A DNA stretch of 64,000 nt from Telopea speciosissima. Taxonomy: Eukaryota > Streptophyta > Magnoliopsida > Proteales > Proteaceae. Below the pieces are notes generated by a model that worked only from the letters and a program-made list of their open reading frames with translations, was not told the DNA's origin and did not search any database. The translations under genes and the position numbers were made by a program. This document shows positions 13,619 through 23,115 of the stretch, piece by piece; position 1 is the first letter of the stretch, and the number at the start of each line of letters is the position of its first letter. The stretch lies in NCBI RefSeq assembly GCF_018873765.1, contig NC_057924.1, positions 3,224,001 to 3,288,000 on the forward strand, in the 5' to 3' direction.

Positions 13619-14338
13619 ATAGAAGATCTGGATCAGAATAAATATAACCAGAAAAGTCAAACCATTATTTTCCTTGGGAAGGGGAGGCTGGTGGGGACCA
13701 GCCAAATGGTATTTGTTCACACTTGGCACTTCAAAGGTCCTGCCCACATTGCTAACATTCATTGCCAGTTGCATAAGCCAGCCCGGTCCAATTTGGTGGT
13801 TTCTTTATTTTATTTTGGTTTTAATTATTAAAAAAATGGTTTCATTGTTCAAATTTGAATGTACTTTTGTCGGTTCTGATCGGTATATGTTTTTTGGAAT
13901 ACGAAGGTGAAGGTATCGGTATCAACGACAGTGGCGATACGGATTGATGATACCAATACCATGAACTAAAAACTTGTAGGTTGTATGGAGTATTTGTCTC
14001 AAAATTTTAAAACCTAATTTAATCAATGACCATCTTGTGTATTCGCATGCATCTCATATACGTCCAGTGCATGCCACATTATTCATACCATTATTTTGTA
14101 TTTTCCCATAATCTTGGATTTTAATCTTTTTTTATCACGTTACAAGTTATAGTGTTATGACCTGATATGTGAGCAAGAGATTTAAGAGTCTGACTATCCA
14201 CAAAATTTGGGCTCTCATTTAAGCGATTATATCTTATTTTAATTTTTTATAAGATATCTAAGTTACATATAACAGTTATTAGTATTTAAATTAGATGTAT
14301 ATAGACATATAAAAGTATAAATTTGCTAAATATTTTAA

Positions 14339-14511
14339 GGGAGAAAGAACGCTGACAGGCTGCGTAGTGTAAGTGTATACTAGCGCCTCCCTATGCCTAT
14401 CTCTCTCTCCTTCCTCCTATAAAATGATATATTTGCCACCCACTATGGGAGAAGAGATAGACATAGAAAGTGCAAGTGTACACTACATAGCCCGGTAACG
14501 TTCTTCCTCCC
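14339..14511. mobile_element. Foldback MITE with exact 9-bp target duplication (GGGAGAAAGAACG ends)
   Basis: The left end GGGAGAAAGAACGCTGAC and the right end, reverse-complemented GGGAGGAAGAACGTTACC, are inverted repeats. The arms continue inward through TATGCCTATCTCTCTC. ATATTTTAA occurs exactly at 14330-14338 and 14512-14520. Nine-base duplications are characteristic of Mutator-like elements. It has no coding capacity. Confidence 0.85.
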
Positions 14512-14652
14512 ATATTTTAATTTTAGAAAATAAAGTGCACAATATGGTAGTGTGGAATCCAACATGCACCCTTTCATGTAATGAGCCATTGTTGTGGTGT
14601 AAGGATTTCACCCCACATTGGCATTGCATGAAACCCTCCCTTTAATTTTTTA

Positions 14653-14790
14653 GGGAGATTGTTCTCTATGCCGGGGGCGTAGGCTACGCCCAAGCACATG
14701 GGGGTGGGGGCAATGACCATCCTGCCCCCCTGAGTGGCAGGTCCATGTGTCTGGGCGCAGCCTACGTTGTGGCACAGAGAACATGAGCCC
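14653..14790. mobile_element. Foldback MITE with exact 9-bp target duplication (CAGACAC-core family)
   Basis: Inverted ends: GGGAGATTGTTCTCTATGCC, and GGGCTCATGTTCTCTGTGCC as reverse complement of the right end. AATTTTTTA flanks it exactly at 14644-14652 and 14791-14799. The core (GGCGTAGGCTACGCCC, then GGTCCATGTGTCTGGGCGCA) recurs at 27.2, 27.4, 27.8 and 62.0 kb. The end sequence resembles that of the neighbouring 14339-14511 element, whose core is unrelated. Confidence 0.85.
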
Positions 14791-14930
14791 AATTTTTTAT
14801 TATAATGTTAAGGATTTTCCTTCACTCGAAAAAGAACCTCTTTACACATTGTGTTCATTATCATTGATTCTTACTCCTTATTATTTATGATTGGAAATAC
14901 TACTTTTCAATCCAATCAAAAGAGGTTAAA

Positions 14931-15023
14931 GCTGTGTTTGGATGCATTCTAAGTCTATTTTGCATTCCCAAAATACTAAATGAACCTAGAATACATTCCA
15001 ACAATACATACCAAACACTGCTG
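14931..15023. mobile_element. Tourist-like MITE, GTGTTTGG ends
   Basis: GCTGTGTTTGGATGCATTCT on the left and, reverse-complemented, GCAGTGTTTGGTATGTATTG on the right form the inverted ends of a segment under 100 bp. It is related to 39864-39988 and 42120-42213. The flanks do not show an exact TAA or TTA duplication here. Confidence 0.55.
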
Positions 15024-15319
15024 AAATCTCTTCACCGGTGGTAGAAGAAAAAAAAAAAAATACAAAATTTTCATCCTACCATTTTGGTTTTTTTTTTGTC
15101 CCTTCTAGAATTCAGAAAATCAAACAACCTTTCTTTGACCAAAGACACGGTTAGCCTTGTTAATAAAGCGAACAAAGAAACCTTAACAAAGTTGCCAGAA
15201 ATGTATGATATATGCATGTGCATCTTCCTAGAAGGTCTCCATTGCCGACTTGATTTTGGATTTGGTTTCTAGTGAATCAATCACTCAACTACTATTCTCT
15301 CCCGTCCATGACATGAATT

Positions 15320-15450
15320 TAAGTATCGGTTATATCAGCCGTATCAGTATTGATAGTGATTGATATTAATACGGTAGTGATACGTATCAATCGATATGGT
15401 CAAAATGTGTTTTTTATAATATTAAAATCAACTTGATACGGATCAATACA
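15320..15450. repeat. Degenerate TATCGGT / ACCGATA repeat patch
   Basis: A short non-coding patch of GTATCGGTTATATCAGCC, CGTATCAGTATTGATAG and GATACGTATCAATCGATA. Similar patches occur near 12.83, 13.87, 29.6, 33.93 and 49.97 kb. Confidence 0.5.
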
Positions 15451-15900
15451 TGTTGGGTTTGTATTTATAAAGATTGTGTTTTGGGTCTATTACATATACA
15501 ACACAAGGAAAAGAGAGATCACTTTATGAGGTGGAGAATAATGTAGAGAGTATTTTAGATTTAGTAGAAAATCTCTAGTTCTCTCAAGTGAATGTAGGCA
15601 TTTGTGTCGAACCACGCTAAATTCATTGTGTTGTGTAATTTTTTGTTTGGTTTCTTCCTTGTAGTTGTGCATTCATCCACAACAAGTTGTATCAAGCCAA
15701 GGTTGTGGCAATAAAGGGCATGGCAACCTGGTGTGCCTCCGAAGATGAAGTCGGAGAAGATCTCGGTTGCTACTTCGTGAAGAGGGAGATTGTTCGAGTT
15801 CAACATAGAAGACAGAAGTAATAATTCCACATCGGATAAGAGTAGCCCGATGTGGAGACTTATAGGTATTTGGGCATCCACTTCTTAACAGTTAGCTTTT
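15451..15900. mobile_element. Fossil LTR-retroelement fragment (possibly TRIM/Copia-like)
   Basis: The segment 15451-15684 starts TGTTGGG, ends ACAACA and has the T-rich tail typical of plant LTRs. The next bases (TTGTATCAAGCC) resemble a primer-binding site of the initiator-Met type. Around 15815-15870 a purine-rich stretch precedes AATTCCACATCGG, a common plant LTR beginning. It is short, lacks coding domains, is clearly broken and looks old. Confidence 0.4.
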
Positions 15901-16070
15901 AAAGATGAGTTCTACCCAAATCCCAAACACTATGATCTATCTATATTGGTCAACAGTTAGATCAGAACCAATAGGGACTGATTTAACCCCGATCCCGAGT
16001 TCAAAATCCCTGCATTGAGGTTGACTCCTAAATATATACTTCAAGTGTAATGGACACGAGTTTTCACCCC

Positions 16071-16245
16071 TAAGTGTAAATCTTCATGATGACCATTTGT
16101 GGTTCTCAACTTTAGCCCAGCTAGCCCAACCCCACCTGAAGTCCACCCTGAAATGGGTAAGTGTAAATCCTCATGATGAGCCCATTTGTAGTTCTCAACA
16201 TTAGCCCAGCTAGCCCAAACCCACCTGAAGTCCATCCAATTTCAG
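16071..16245. repeat. Two-copy tandem repeat, period 87 bp
   Basis: TAAGTGTAAATC at 16071 and again at 16158. Both copies run through GTTCTCAAC, TTAGCCCAGCTAGCCCAA and CCCACCTGAAGTCCA with few differences. No gene lies nearby. Confidence 0.8.
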
Positions 16246-16465
16246 GGCTTAGACTGGCTTTTCAGCCCATGGGCTGGGATATGGTTGAAAGTTTCCCTCT
16301 CCAAGTTTGTCAAAAAAAGGAAGAAGCTAAGCAAAAAAGGAAAATTCGAAAAATAGGAGTAGAGCCCTCTATGGCACTGGGCAACCCATTCATGAAGAGG
16401 GAATTATGCAAATTTAACAACTTCACCGACGAATAATAAATGACACAAAATAACAAATAAAGAAT

Positions 16466-17520
16466 GAGAAAATTACACTACCACCCCTTGAGGTTTATAC
16501 TAAATACAGAGCGATCCCATGTGTTTCTAAATTATACAGTCGCACCTCCTGAGTTTAGGTTAATTATTATAGTCCCACTCTGTTAGAGCAATTCTGTTAG
16601 TTGCAAATGTGTTGGTCATTGATGCTTTAAAATGACAAATATACCCCTAATGGGGGTATGAGTTTACCATTTGCTATAAGGCATCCCTAACTTCACACCC
16701 CCTTCCCCACGGACAAGAAGGTTATGGAATTGGAGAAGATGTGGGACCGCTTCTACAGTACTGGCTTCCGGAGGAGCCCTTCTCAGAGACAGTAGAGATT
16801 TTCCAATAAGAACCCAACGAGATAGCTGTCTTATTCTTCCAATAGTCTCTTCTTCTTCCTTTGTTTCTTTCTCTTCTTCTTCTTTGTTTCTTCAAATTTC
16901 AACTTCTTGTTTCTTACTTGTGTGCTATTCATTAATAAATGTCATTTTCTGTCATCCTGCGTGTAGAAAAGAAAACTAGAGATTCTAGAAATGGGTGACA
17001 AAATCAAGAAGCAACTCTGGTTCTTCAATAAGAAAAAAAATAGGAAAAACACAATATTGACTACACAGTAGTGAGAAGAAGATTTGTCAATAATGGCGTT
17101 AAGAGTTGCAGAGAAAGAGAGATTTTTCGAATCTTTTGGTACTTGACATCTTTGGAAGAGATGGTGGAGAGGGATGAGAGAGGAGAGGGTGAGTGAGCCA
17201 GGAGTGATGGGGGAAAATCGTGAGTGGTTTATCTCTGCAACGATTCTCTTCATTCGAACCCTAAACCTTCTTTCTGATTGAGTAATAGGGAAAGGGGAAG
17301 GGGAAGGGGAAGGGGGTTGAAGTTAGAGATGCCCTATGGGCAAAATGGTAAGCTCACACCCTGAAAGGGATATATTAGTCATTTGAAGACAAACTTAGCC
17401 AACACCGTAGCACCTAACTAACGGAGTGGGAACTCATAGGGTGCGACCGTATAATTTAGAAACACAGTGGGTTGCTCTGTATTTAATACAAATCTCAGGG
17501 GGCAGCAATGTAATTTTCCC
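16466..17520. mobile_element. Non-autonomous Mutator-like element (MULE), 1055 bp, long TIRs
   Basis: About 200 bp at each end are inverted copies. The left begins GAGAAAATTACACTACCACC and the right, reverse-complemented, begins GGGAAAATTACATTGCTGCC. Both continue through ACAGAGC, GTGTTTCTAAATTATAC and TCCGTTAG-like blocks to a TTTACCATTT(T)GC block. A 9-bp duplication flanks it: ATAAAGAAT at 16457-16465 and ATAAATAAT at 17521-17529 (8/9). The interior holds no transposase. A short open stretch at about 16703-16793 reads DKKVMELEKMWDRFYSTGF before a stop and may be captured host sequence (uncertain). A (GGGGAA)n run lies at 17288-17315. Confidence 0.85.
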
Positions 17521-17529
17521 ATAAATAAT

Positions 17530-18099
17530 TGACTACATTATTATAAATCAAGTAATAGACAACCTGTGCCATAAGGTGGAAATATTGTATATGTCACAAA
17601 GAAAAAAACTGTGTGGGTACGGGGTCTACATGAATCTCTCTGAAAAACTTGCAACCTATCTCAGTTCCCACAAAAAATAGTTTTTTTTTTTTTTTTTCTT
17701 GTTTTTGAGAGCACAGATAATGATATTTTTGATCAACCAGGCTATTTTCAAGAAGTTTCCAAGTAAAAACCCAAGTCCCCAATTGATTCACTGATGTTCT
17801 GAAGATTTTATTCAATTTACATACTATATGTGCCACAAGATTCCTTCAAATCTTCATCACCAGGAGATAGAAATGAACTCAACATCAAGAAATTGTAATG
17901 GCAAACAACAAGAAGAATATATGTGACAAAAGAAGGGAACCATGTCCTCAAACTTAATTTCAATCAACAAAATATTTTGTTCAAAAAAATTGAAACTAAA
18001 CTGAAAGAAATAGAAGGAAAGATGAATACACAAACTCTTCTCTCATCTCAAATTAAATTAAGAAACTCCAGTACTCCCACATAATAAATTCACCTCTTC
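17530..18099. other. FLA 3' flank
   Basis: AT-rich non-coding sequence downstream of the FLA stop, with a T16 homopolymer near 17682. The FLA 3' UTR and polyadenylation region are expected here. Nothing else is recognised. Confidence 0.4.
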
Positions 18100-18876
18100 T
18101 TAAAAGAATAAGATCAATCCACCTGACATTGCCAAAGCCAAGTAATGCAAGGCACCCCAACTGATGATCCTGTGAGAAGAATTAGATGAAGATTTGGGAG
18201 AAGCCCCAGTACCCTTTTCTGTTGCACTTGAAGAAGGAGAATCAGCTGCTGGAGCAATCTCTGGAGTAGGTGCAGGAGCTGGGGCTTGAGGAGGGGCTTG
18301 ACCAAAGATTGTCTCAGGAAGAAGGACCTTATCAACCTGATACACTGCAACAGGTTTTGTAGAATAAACACTGCTGCTCACCTTGGTGTTACTCCATCCT
18401 GAACTAAGTAGAGCTGTTCCTGAGGTATCTGAGAAATTCAAAGAGTACTGCCCTCCTGCCATTGTAGTTACAGGGCTTGATTGGCTCAGGTTAGTGAATT
18501 CAGCTAGACTGTAGTATTGGGACAAGCCATGGAAAAGGCAAAGTGACTTTTTCTGATCTTGGGTGAGATTGGATAGAGATGGCTTTTTAAGAGATGAGAA
18601 GGCACCGTCCTTTGGTACAAAGATGGTTATTCCTTGTTCAGTGTTGTTGGCTTGATCTTGGAATGTTTGGATCACATTGGTTGATTGAAGTAAGCTGAGG
18701 AAAGTATTGAATGGTCCAGCTACTGTTAATAGATCGGTGAGGTTAACGTAATCTGGAGCCGGTGCCGGTGCCGGCGTCGGAGTGAGTACCAGAGATGGAG
18801 CACTCTTAGCATTTGTAGATGAACAACTCAACAGGACAAGTAAACTGGTAACCATGAAAATCATTGTAGCTTTCAT
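18100..18876 (-). CDS. FLA7: Fasciclin-like arabinogalactan protein (FLA7-like), GPI-anchored
   Basis: Secreted cell-surface glycoprotein of the FLA family, tied to wall structure and adhesion. It is a single-exon CDS of 258 aa. The start at 18876 gives MKATMIFMVTSLLVLLSC, a classical signal peptide (residues 1 to about 23). An in-frame ATG 72 bp upstream adds an extension unlike the family and sits at a splice acceptor, so it was not chosen. An AGP-type Pro/Ala stretch (TPAPAPAPDYVNLT) precedes one fasciclin domain (about 45-185) with AGPFNTFL, NNTEQGITIFVPKDGAF, LFHGLSQYYSL, AGGQYSLNF and VAVYQVDKVLLPE. A second AGP region (QAPPQAPAPAPTPEIAPA) and a Ser-rich stretch lead to a hydrophobic C-terminus (SWGALHYLALAMSGGLILFF), a GPI-addition signal. 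Layout and sequence best fit FLA7. Confidence in the family is very high and in the exact orthologue moderate. Confidence 0.96.
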   Translation of the reverse strand: MKATMIFMVTSLLVLLSCSSTNAKSAPSLVLTPTPAPAPAPDYVNLTDLLTVAGPFNTFLSLLQSTNVIQTFQDQANNTEQGITIFVPKDGAFSSLKKPSLSNLTQDQKKSLCLFHGLSQYYSLAEFTNLSQSSPVTTMAGGQYSLNFSDTSGTALLSSGWSNTKVSSSVYSTKPVAVYQVDKVLLPETIFGQAPPQAPAPAPTPEIAPAADSPSSSATEKGTGASPKSSSNSSHRIISWGALHYLALAMSGGLILFF

Positions 18877-18927
18877 TGTTCTTCTTTTCCCTTCTTTCAC
18901 TGTAAACTCTTTCTTTCCCCCAAAATC

Positions 18928-19466
18928 CTGCAACAGACAAACCCACAAAGTAAATCTTAAACCCAGAACAAATTTTACTAATGCACCATAGAAATAATGC
19001 TGACAGGTTCAAATTCTGAGTTCTGGTAGCACAAAACGAAATCTTCCACAGAAAAAAAAAAGGGGTTAATTTCCTAATAACAAAACCAGATCAAGATCCA
19101 AATTTCTACCCTTCTTTCTACCTTGTTTCCACACTAAAAAGGATCTGCAATGGTAGGAAGTAAGTAACATTTGAGAAAACCCTACTTACCAAATCACTGA
19201 AACAACAGTCAAGAAAGATAACCAAAGAGAAACCCCCAAAACTACATTACACAGTAGGAGCAAGGCCATACAATAAAAAGCCCAGATCTTGATAAGCTCA
19301 ACAAAAGCAGTAGAACCGACAATGAAGAAAACGCCATAATAAACACCAAAAGAGAAAAAGATAAAAAAGGCTAAACACACTTAAATGTGAATTTAAGAAG
19401 ACTCCATAAATGAAACCCAAAAAGATGCAAGTGAGAGTTAGAGAGAGAGAGTGAGAGACTACCAAC
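18928..19466 (-). other. Probable 5' UTR intron of the FLA gene
   Basis: On the sense strand CTCAGTCAG/GTTGGTAGTC gives a donor at 19466 and TTGTCTGTTGCAG/GATTTT an acceptor ending at 18928, making a 539 bp intron 52 bp before the chosen ATG. The intron begins with a CT-rich tract (plus-strand GA run at 19440-19457). Confidence 0.65.
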
Positions 19467-19587
19467 CTGACTGAGGAATTCACTACTCAAGATTCAGAGA
19501 GAGGTGAGGAGATGAGAGCAGGAATTAGAATAGAGACTGAAATGTAGAAGAGTATAAATTGCAGGAGAGATTTGAAACGTGAGAGAC

Positions 19588-19597
19588 TATATAAAAG
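19588..19597 (-). promoter_or_regulatory. Candidate TATA box of the FLA gene
   Basis: The sense strand reads CTTTTATATAGTC about 120 bp upstream of the inferred 5' UTR donor. Position and sequence suit a TATA box, with transcription starting near 19555-19565 (inference). Confidence 0.4.
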
Positions 19598-19749
19598 AAT
19601 AGGGATGATTAGAGGAATGGTGTACAGGTCATGAGATTGAGTGTGGCAGCTGGTGAAGGAACAAAAGGGGTAGGTACTACAGAATACAGCCTACAATTAC
19701 CCGGAAGAGAGATGACAGGCTATTTGCTATTTGCTATTTGCTAAATGTA

Positions 19750-20340
19750 GAACAGGGTTTGACAACCCAGAATTAGGATCCGGATGGATCTGATCCTAGA
19801 TCCGTTTCAGTCAATTCCGATCCAACCATAAAAGTACGATGATAAGGTATCTCGAGAGCAAAGTGAGTTCTCGGTTGGAGAGAAATCAGCTAGAATCAGC
19901 CAAAACATGCACTAACCCTATAACCCATATAAGGATCAATCGAGGGCCCAACCTGATTGCCTAGAATTAGGACGTTCGTCAATTCTGATCTAGATTGGTC
20001 CTAATCGATTTGGATCCGATCCAAGATTGAAACCAATTAGGATCAGTGAGAAATTGGTTGAAATTGACCAAAACATGCCCTAACCTTAGAACCCATACAA
20101 GGATCGGTCAAGCCCAATTGGCTACAATCAGGATCGGCCAACTGGTCGATCTAGGTTGATCCCAGCCAATTCCAATTTGATCTCAGATCGGTCCTAGCCA
20201 ATTCTGATCTGGGATTGGATTCGAATCGATGAGAAAATGTTTGTAATCAGCTAAAACATGCTCTAACCCTAGAATCAGGATCGGCCTTGGCTAATTCTGA
20301 TCTGAATCAAACGATCCAGTCGATCTGATCCGGATTCTTA
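19750..20340. repeat. Diverged tandem repeat, about 172 bp period, GATCGG-rich
   Basis: Three decayed copies are marked by AACATGCACTAACCCTATAA (about 19903), AACATGCCCTAACCTTAGAA (about 20072) and AACATGCTCTAACCCTAGAA (about 20245). Each is followed by AAGGATC or AGGATCGG and by many GATC/AATTCTGATC motifs. It is non-coding. Confidence 0.65.
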
Positions 20341-20915
20341 AAACCCATGTCAGAGGAATGAAGGGTATTTTAGGGAACATGAGAAGGAAAGAGCCCATAT
20401 AAGGTGGGCTTTCTAAATCAAAACCCATTAACTTCTTTTTTATTTTCCTCTTACGTGACCGACATTGCAGTCTACCGACTCTACCCTACACCATAAATTA
20501 TTAAATAAATAAAATTTCTCTATCAATACCTCTAACACCAATAGAGAGTAAAGAAGAAGAATCTAAAGATTTTGATGGGATGGACTTTGACTTTTCAACA
20601 CTTGGACTCACATGCATGGGGAGATGGACGGGCGTGATTTTCCATGTCCAACGGCTCCATATTGTGGGAATCCCGTGACAGAAGGCCCGAGGTAATCATG
20701 GTTAAAAGCTTAAACCAAAATTAGATTATTTAAAACAAAGTAATTAATATATGGTTTTTTTAATGGTAACCTAATTAATAGGTTGGTATATGGGCTTTTG
20801 GCGTACTCCCAGACATGGACCCCACCGGTCTCTGATATTGAACCCTGGGTTTAGCTGTTTCTCACTTGCATACATCTGACGCTCTAACTAACTAATCATA
20901 ATCCATTAAAAGTAG

Positions 20916-21245
20916 AGTATGATTTGGTATGTCAAGGAAAAAAGATTGAATGAGATGAGATGTCCTTCATTAGAGCCGTTAAGATTGGATTCCATGATTT
21001 GACAAATCCTAATCTCTCATATTATCCTCTCCAATTCTTAAAGTGTGTCAGTGGCACAGTGCTAGGTGGAGATGTCAAGTAGTATGATTTGGTTTGTCAA
21101 GGAAAAAAGATTGAATGAGATGAGATGTCCTTCATTAGAGCCGTTAAGATTGGATTCCATGATTTGACAAATCCTAATCTCTCATATTATCCTCTCCAAT
21201 TCTTAAAGTGTGTCAATGGCACACTGCTAGGTGGAGATCTCGACA
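20916..21245. repeat. 165-bp tandem duplication
   Basis: Copy 1 (20916-21080) and copy 2 (21081-21245) are nearly identical from AGTATGATTTGGT through GGAAAAAAGATTGAATGAG, GCCGTTAAGATTGGATTCC and GCTAGGTGGAGAT. The few differences imply a recent duplication. The unit contains one arm of the foldback at 21185-21375. Confidence 0.9.
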
Positions 21246-21375
21246 CCTGACAGCTGTTGCATCCAATGGTCTATATCAATGAGATCGGACCGTTGGATGT
21301 AGCAGTTGTCAAGTGTCGACATCTCCACCTAGCATTGCCGCAGTGCCACACTTTAAGGAATTGAAGAGGATAATT
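21185..21375. mobile_element. Foldback element, about 190 bp
   Basis: Left arm: CCTCTCCAATTCTTAAAGTG, CTAGGTGGAGATCTCGACAC and GCATCCAATGGTC. The right arm pairs with it as the reverse complement (GACCGTTGGATGTAGCAG, GTGTCGACATCTCCACCTAG, CACTTTAAGGAATTGAAGAG). The spacer is about 25 bp. It has no ORF and no fixed target duplication. Confidence 0.65.
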
Positions 21376-21519
21376 TTCTACGAGAACACCCCCACGCCAC
21401 CCATGATCATGAAATCATTCTTGCACCAATCCTACAATTTAACAAATAATTTGTTTTTGGGTGAAGATTTTCCATGCTGTAGCTTAAGAAGGAATTTGCA
21501 CGCCCACATCAATGGGTGT

Positions 21520-21935
21520 CATGCAAGGGTGTCAATCGGGCGGTTCAATTTGGGTTTTTTAGTTTTGTGTGAGTTTTAGGAAAATCTAAAACGAACTAGT
21601 AAGGATTTTTCGATTTCAACTCAGTTTGGATGGGTTTGGTTCGGTTTGTACTATCAGATTCAATTTAGTTTGAAAATTGGGTATAGACTATTTTTGGGTA
21701 GGGATTAAGTAGTGATTTTAGGGTTCGGGGGTCGATTTTAGTGTCTGGTTCAATTTGGGTTCGGTCTTATCGGTGGCCAATCGGTTTAGATTGAACCAAT
21801 ATGAAGCGAATGGTGCACTAACTTGCAAACCGAAGCTGAACCGATAAGGAATTGATTTGATTTGGATAAGATTCGATCGGCTCCGATTGAACTGGTTTGG
21901 CCGGTTCAGTTTAGGTTTTTGACACCCTTAGTGTC
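21520..21935. repeat. Degenerate GGTTCGGTTT / AACCGAACC-type repeat
   Basis: Low-complexity non-coding tract of short motifs (GGTTTGGTTCGGTTTG, CGATTTTAG, GGTTCAATTTGGG, AACCGATAAGG). It has the same style as decayed arrays elsewhere in the window. No coding potential. Confidence 0.45.
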
Positions 21936-22169
21936 ATGAATCAAGTTATCATGCACAAGGGACCTATATATTCAAAATTAAAGAAAAAAAAACATTTGAA
22001 AGGGTAATTACTAATTGCACTTTCGCATAATCAAGAACAGTATAAGAAGGGATCCCTGCACACTACACCAATGAAGAGTTGGAAAACGATATCATGTATA
22101 TGGGACTCACATGATCATATTAGGCGAAAGAATGTTACTGGTAGTCTCAAAGTTTTATTATGTGAGACT

Positions 22170-22177
22170 CCTTTTTT

Positions 22178-22217
<40 letters not shown>
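22170..22217. repeat. Poly(T) tract
   Basis: About 45 T residues interrupted once or twice, in intergenic DNA. Length may be unreliable in sequencing. It may be the tail of a minus-strand retroposon, but no body was recognised. Confidence 0.8.
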
Positions 22218-22218
<1 letters not shown>

Positions 22219-22762
22219 TGAAGATAAATTTATTTCTTATTATTAAATTATCTCCCTATTTTAATAATAAGAAAATGAAAGAAAAAAGAGAAAGAGTAGT
22301 TGAAGAGTCAAACTTCAAACTACTTCAAAGTGCAAAACTTCAGTGCTCTCTACCATTAATCAAAACTGGGAGGTTCTATCTGGCCCTCCACTTTTTGACA
22401 AACGACAAAATAACAACAACACAAGCTGACAAGGCTGAAAATGATTGAATAACGTGGCCTCATGTATGTAATCAAAATATAAACTTGATTACCCCCCCCA
22501 AAAAAAAGTAAAAAAAAATCAAAATATAAACTCAAAGGATTCAAAACCCTAAAAAAGGAAAAAAAATTAAACTGAAAGGCTTTAAAAAATAATTGGTCGG
22601 TCACACACTCACACCAAATATAGTATCTCTCTCTTCCCTACTTCCCTGCCACTCCTATATGATAACTTATCCCACACTCTTATTGGTGTCACCTTGCTAG
22701 TTTATCACATGCAAATATTGTATCAATCCTTATATAGATAGAGGGTATGAGATAGGTCTGTA

Positions 22763-23115
22763 TGATAAGGGTGTTAAATGCTTCAATTTCAGGTTAAACG
22801 GTTAAGTTCAGAGTGTAGTAACTAGTAAGTAGACATTGAAACAAAATTGTTTATTAAACAATTTCGTTAGTTTTTGTTTTAAATGATAAGAGTGTTAAAT
22901 GCTTCAATTTCAGGTTAAACGGTTAAGTTCAGAGTGTAGTAAGTAGAAATCGAAATCAAACTGTTTATTAAACAATTTTGGTTTCTTGGTTTTAAATGTT
23001 AAGAGTATTAAATGCTTCAGTTTCAGGTTAAACGGTTAAGTTCAGAGTGTAATAAGTAGAAATCGAAATCAAATTGTTTATTAGACAATTTTGATTTCTT
23101 GGTTTTAAATGCTTT
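22763..23115. repeat. Three-copy tandem repeat, period about 114-121 bp
   Basis: TTAAATGCTTCAATTTCAGG, then TTAAACGGTTAAGTTCAGAG, recurs starting near 22764, 22885 and 22998. Each copy ends in an ATTGTTTATTA(A/G)ACAATTT palindrome and a TTTTAAAT junction. A partial fourth unit starts near 23105. Confidence 0.85.

Noticed and set aside
18876-18948. N-terminal extension of FLA (MWVCLLQDF and on)
   Set aside because: It lies across an intron acceptor and pushes the signal peptide inward. The ATG at 18876 gives the family start.
19750-20340. CRISPR-like array
   Set aside because: Repeats are long, diverged and lack uniform spacers, and the host is a plant.
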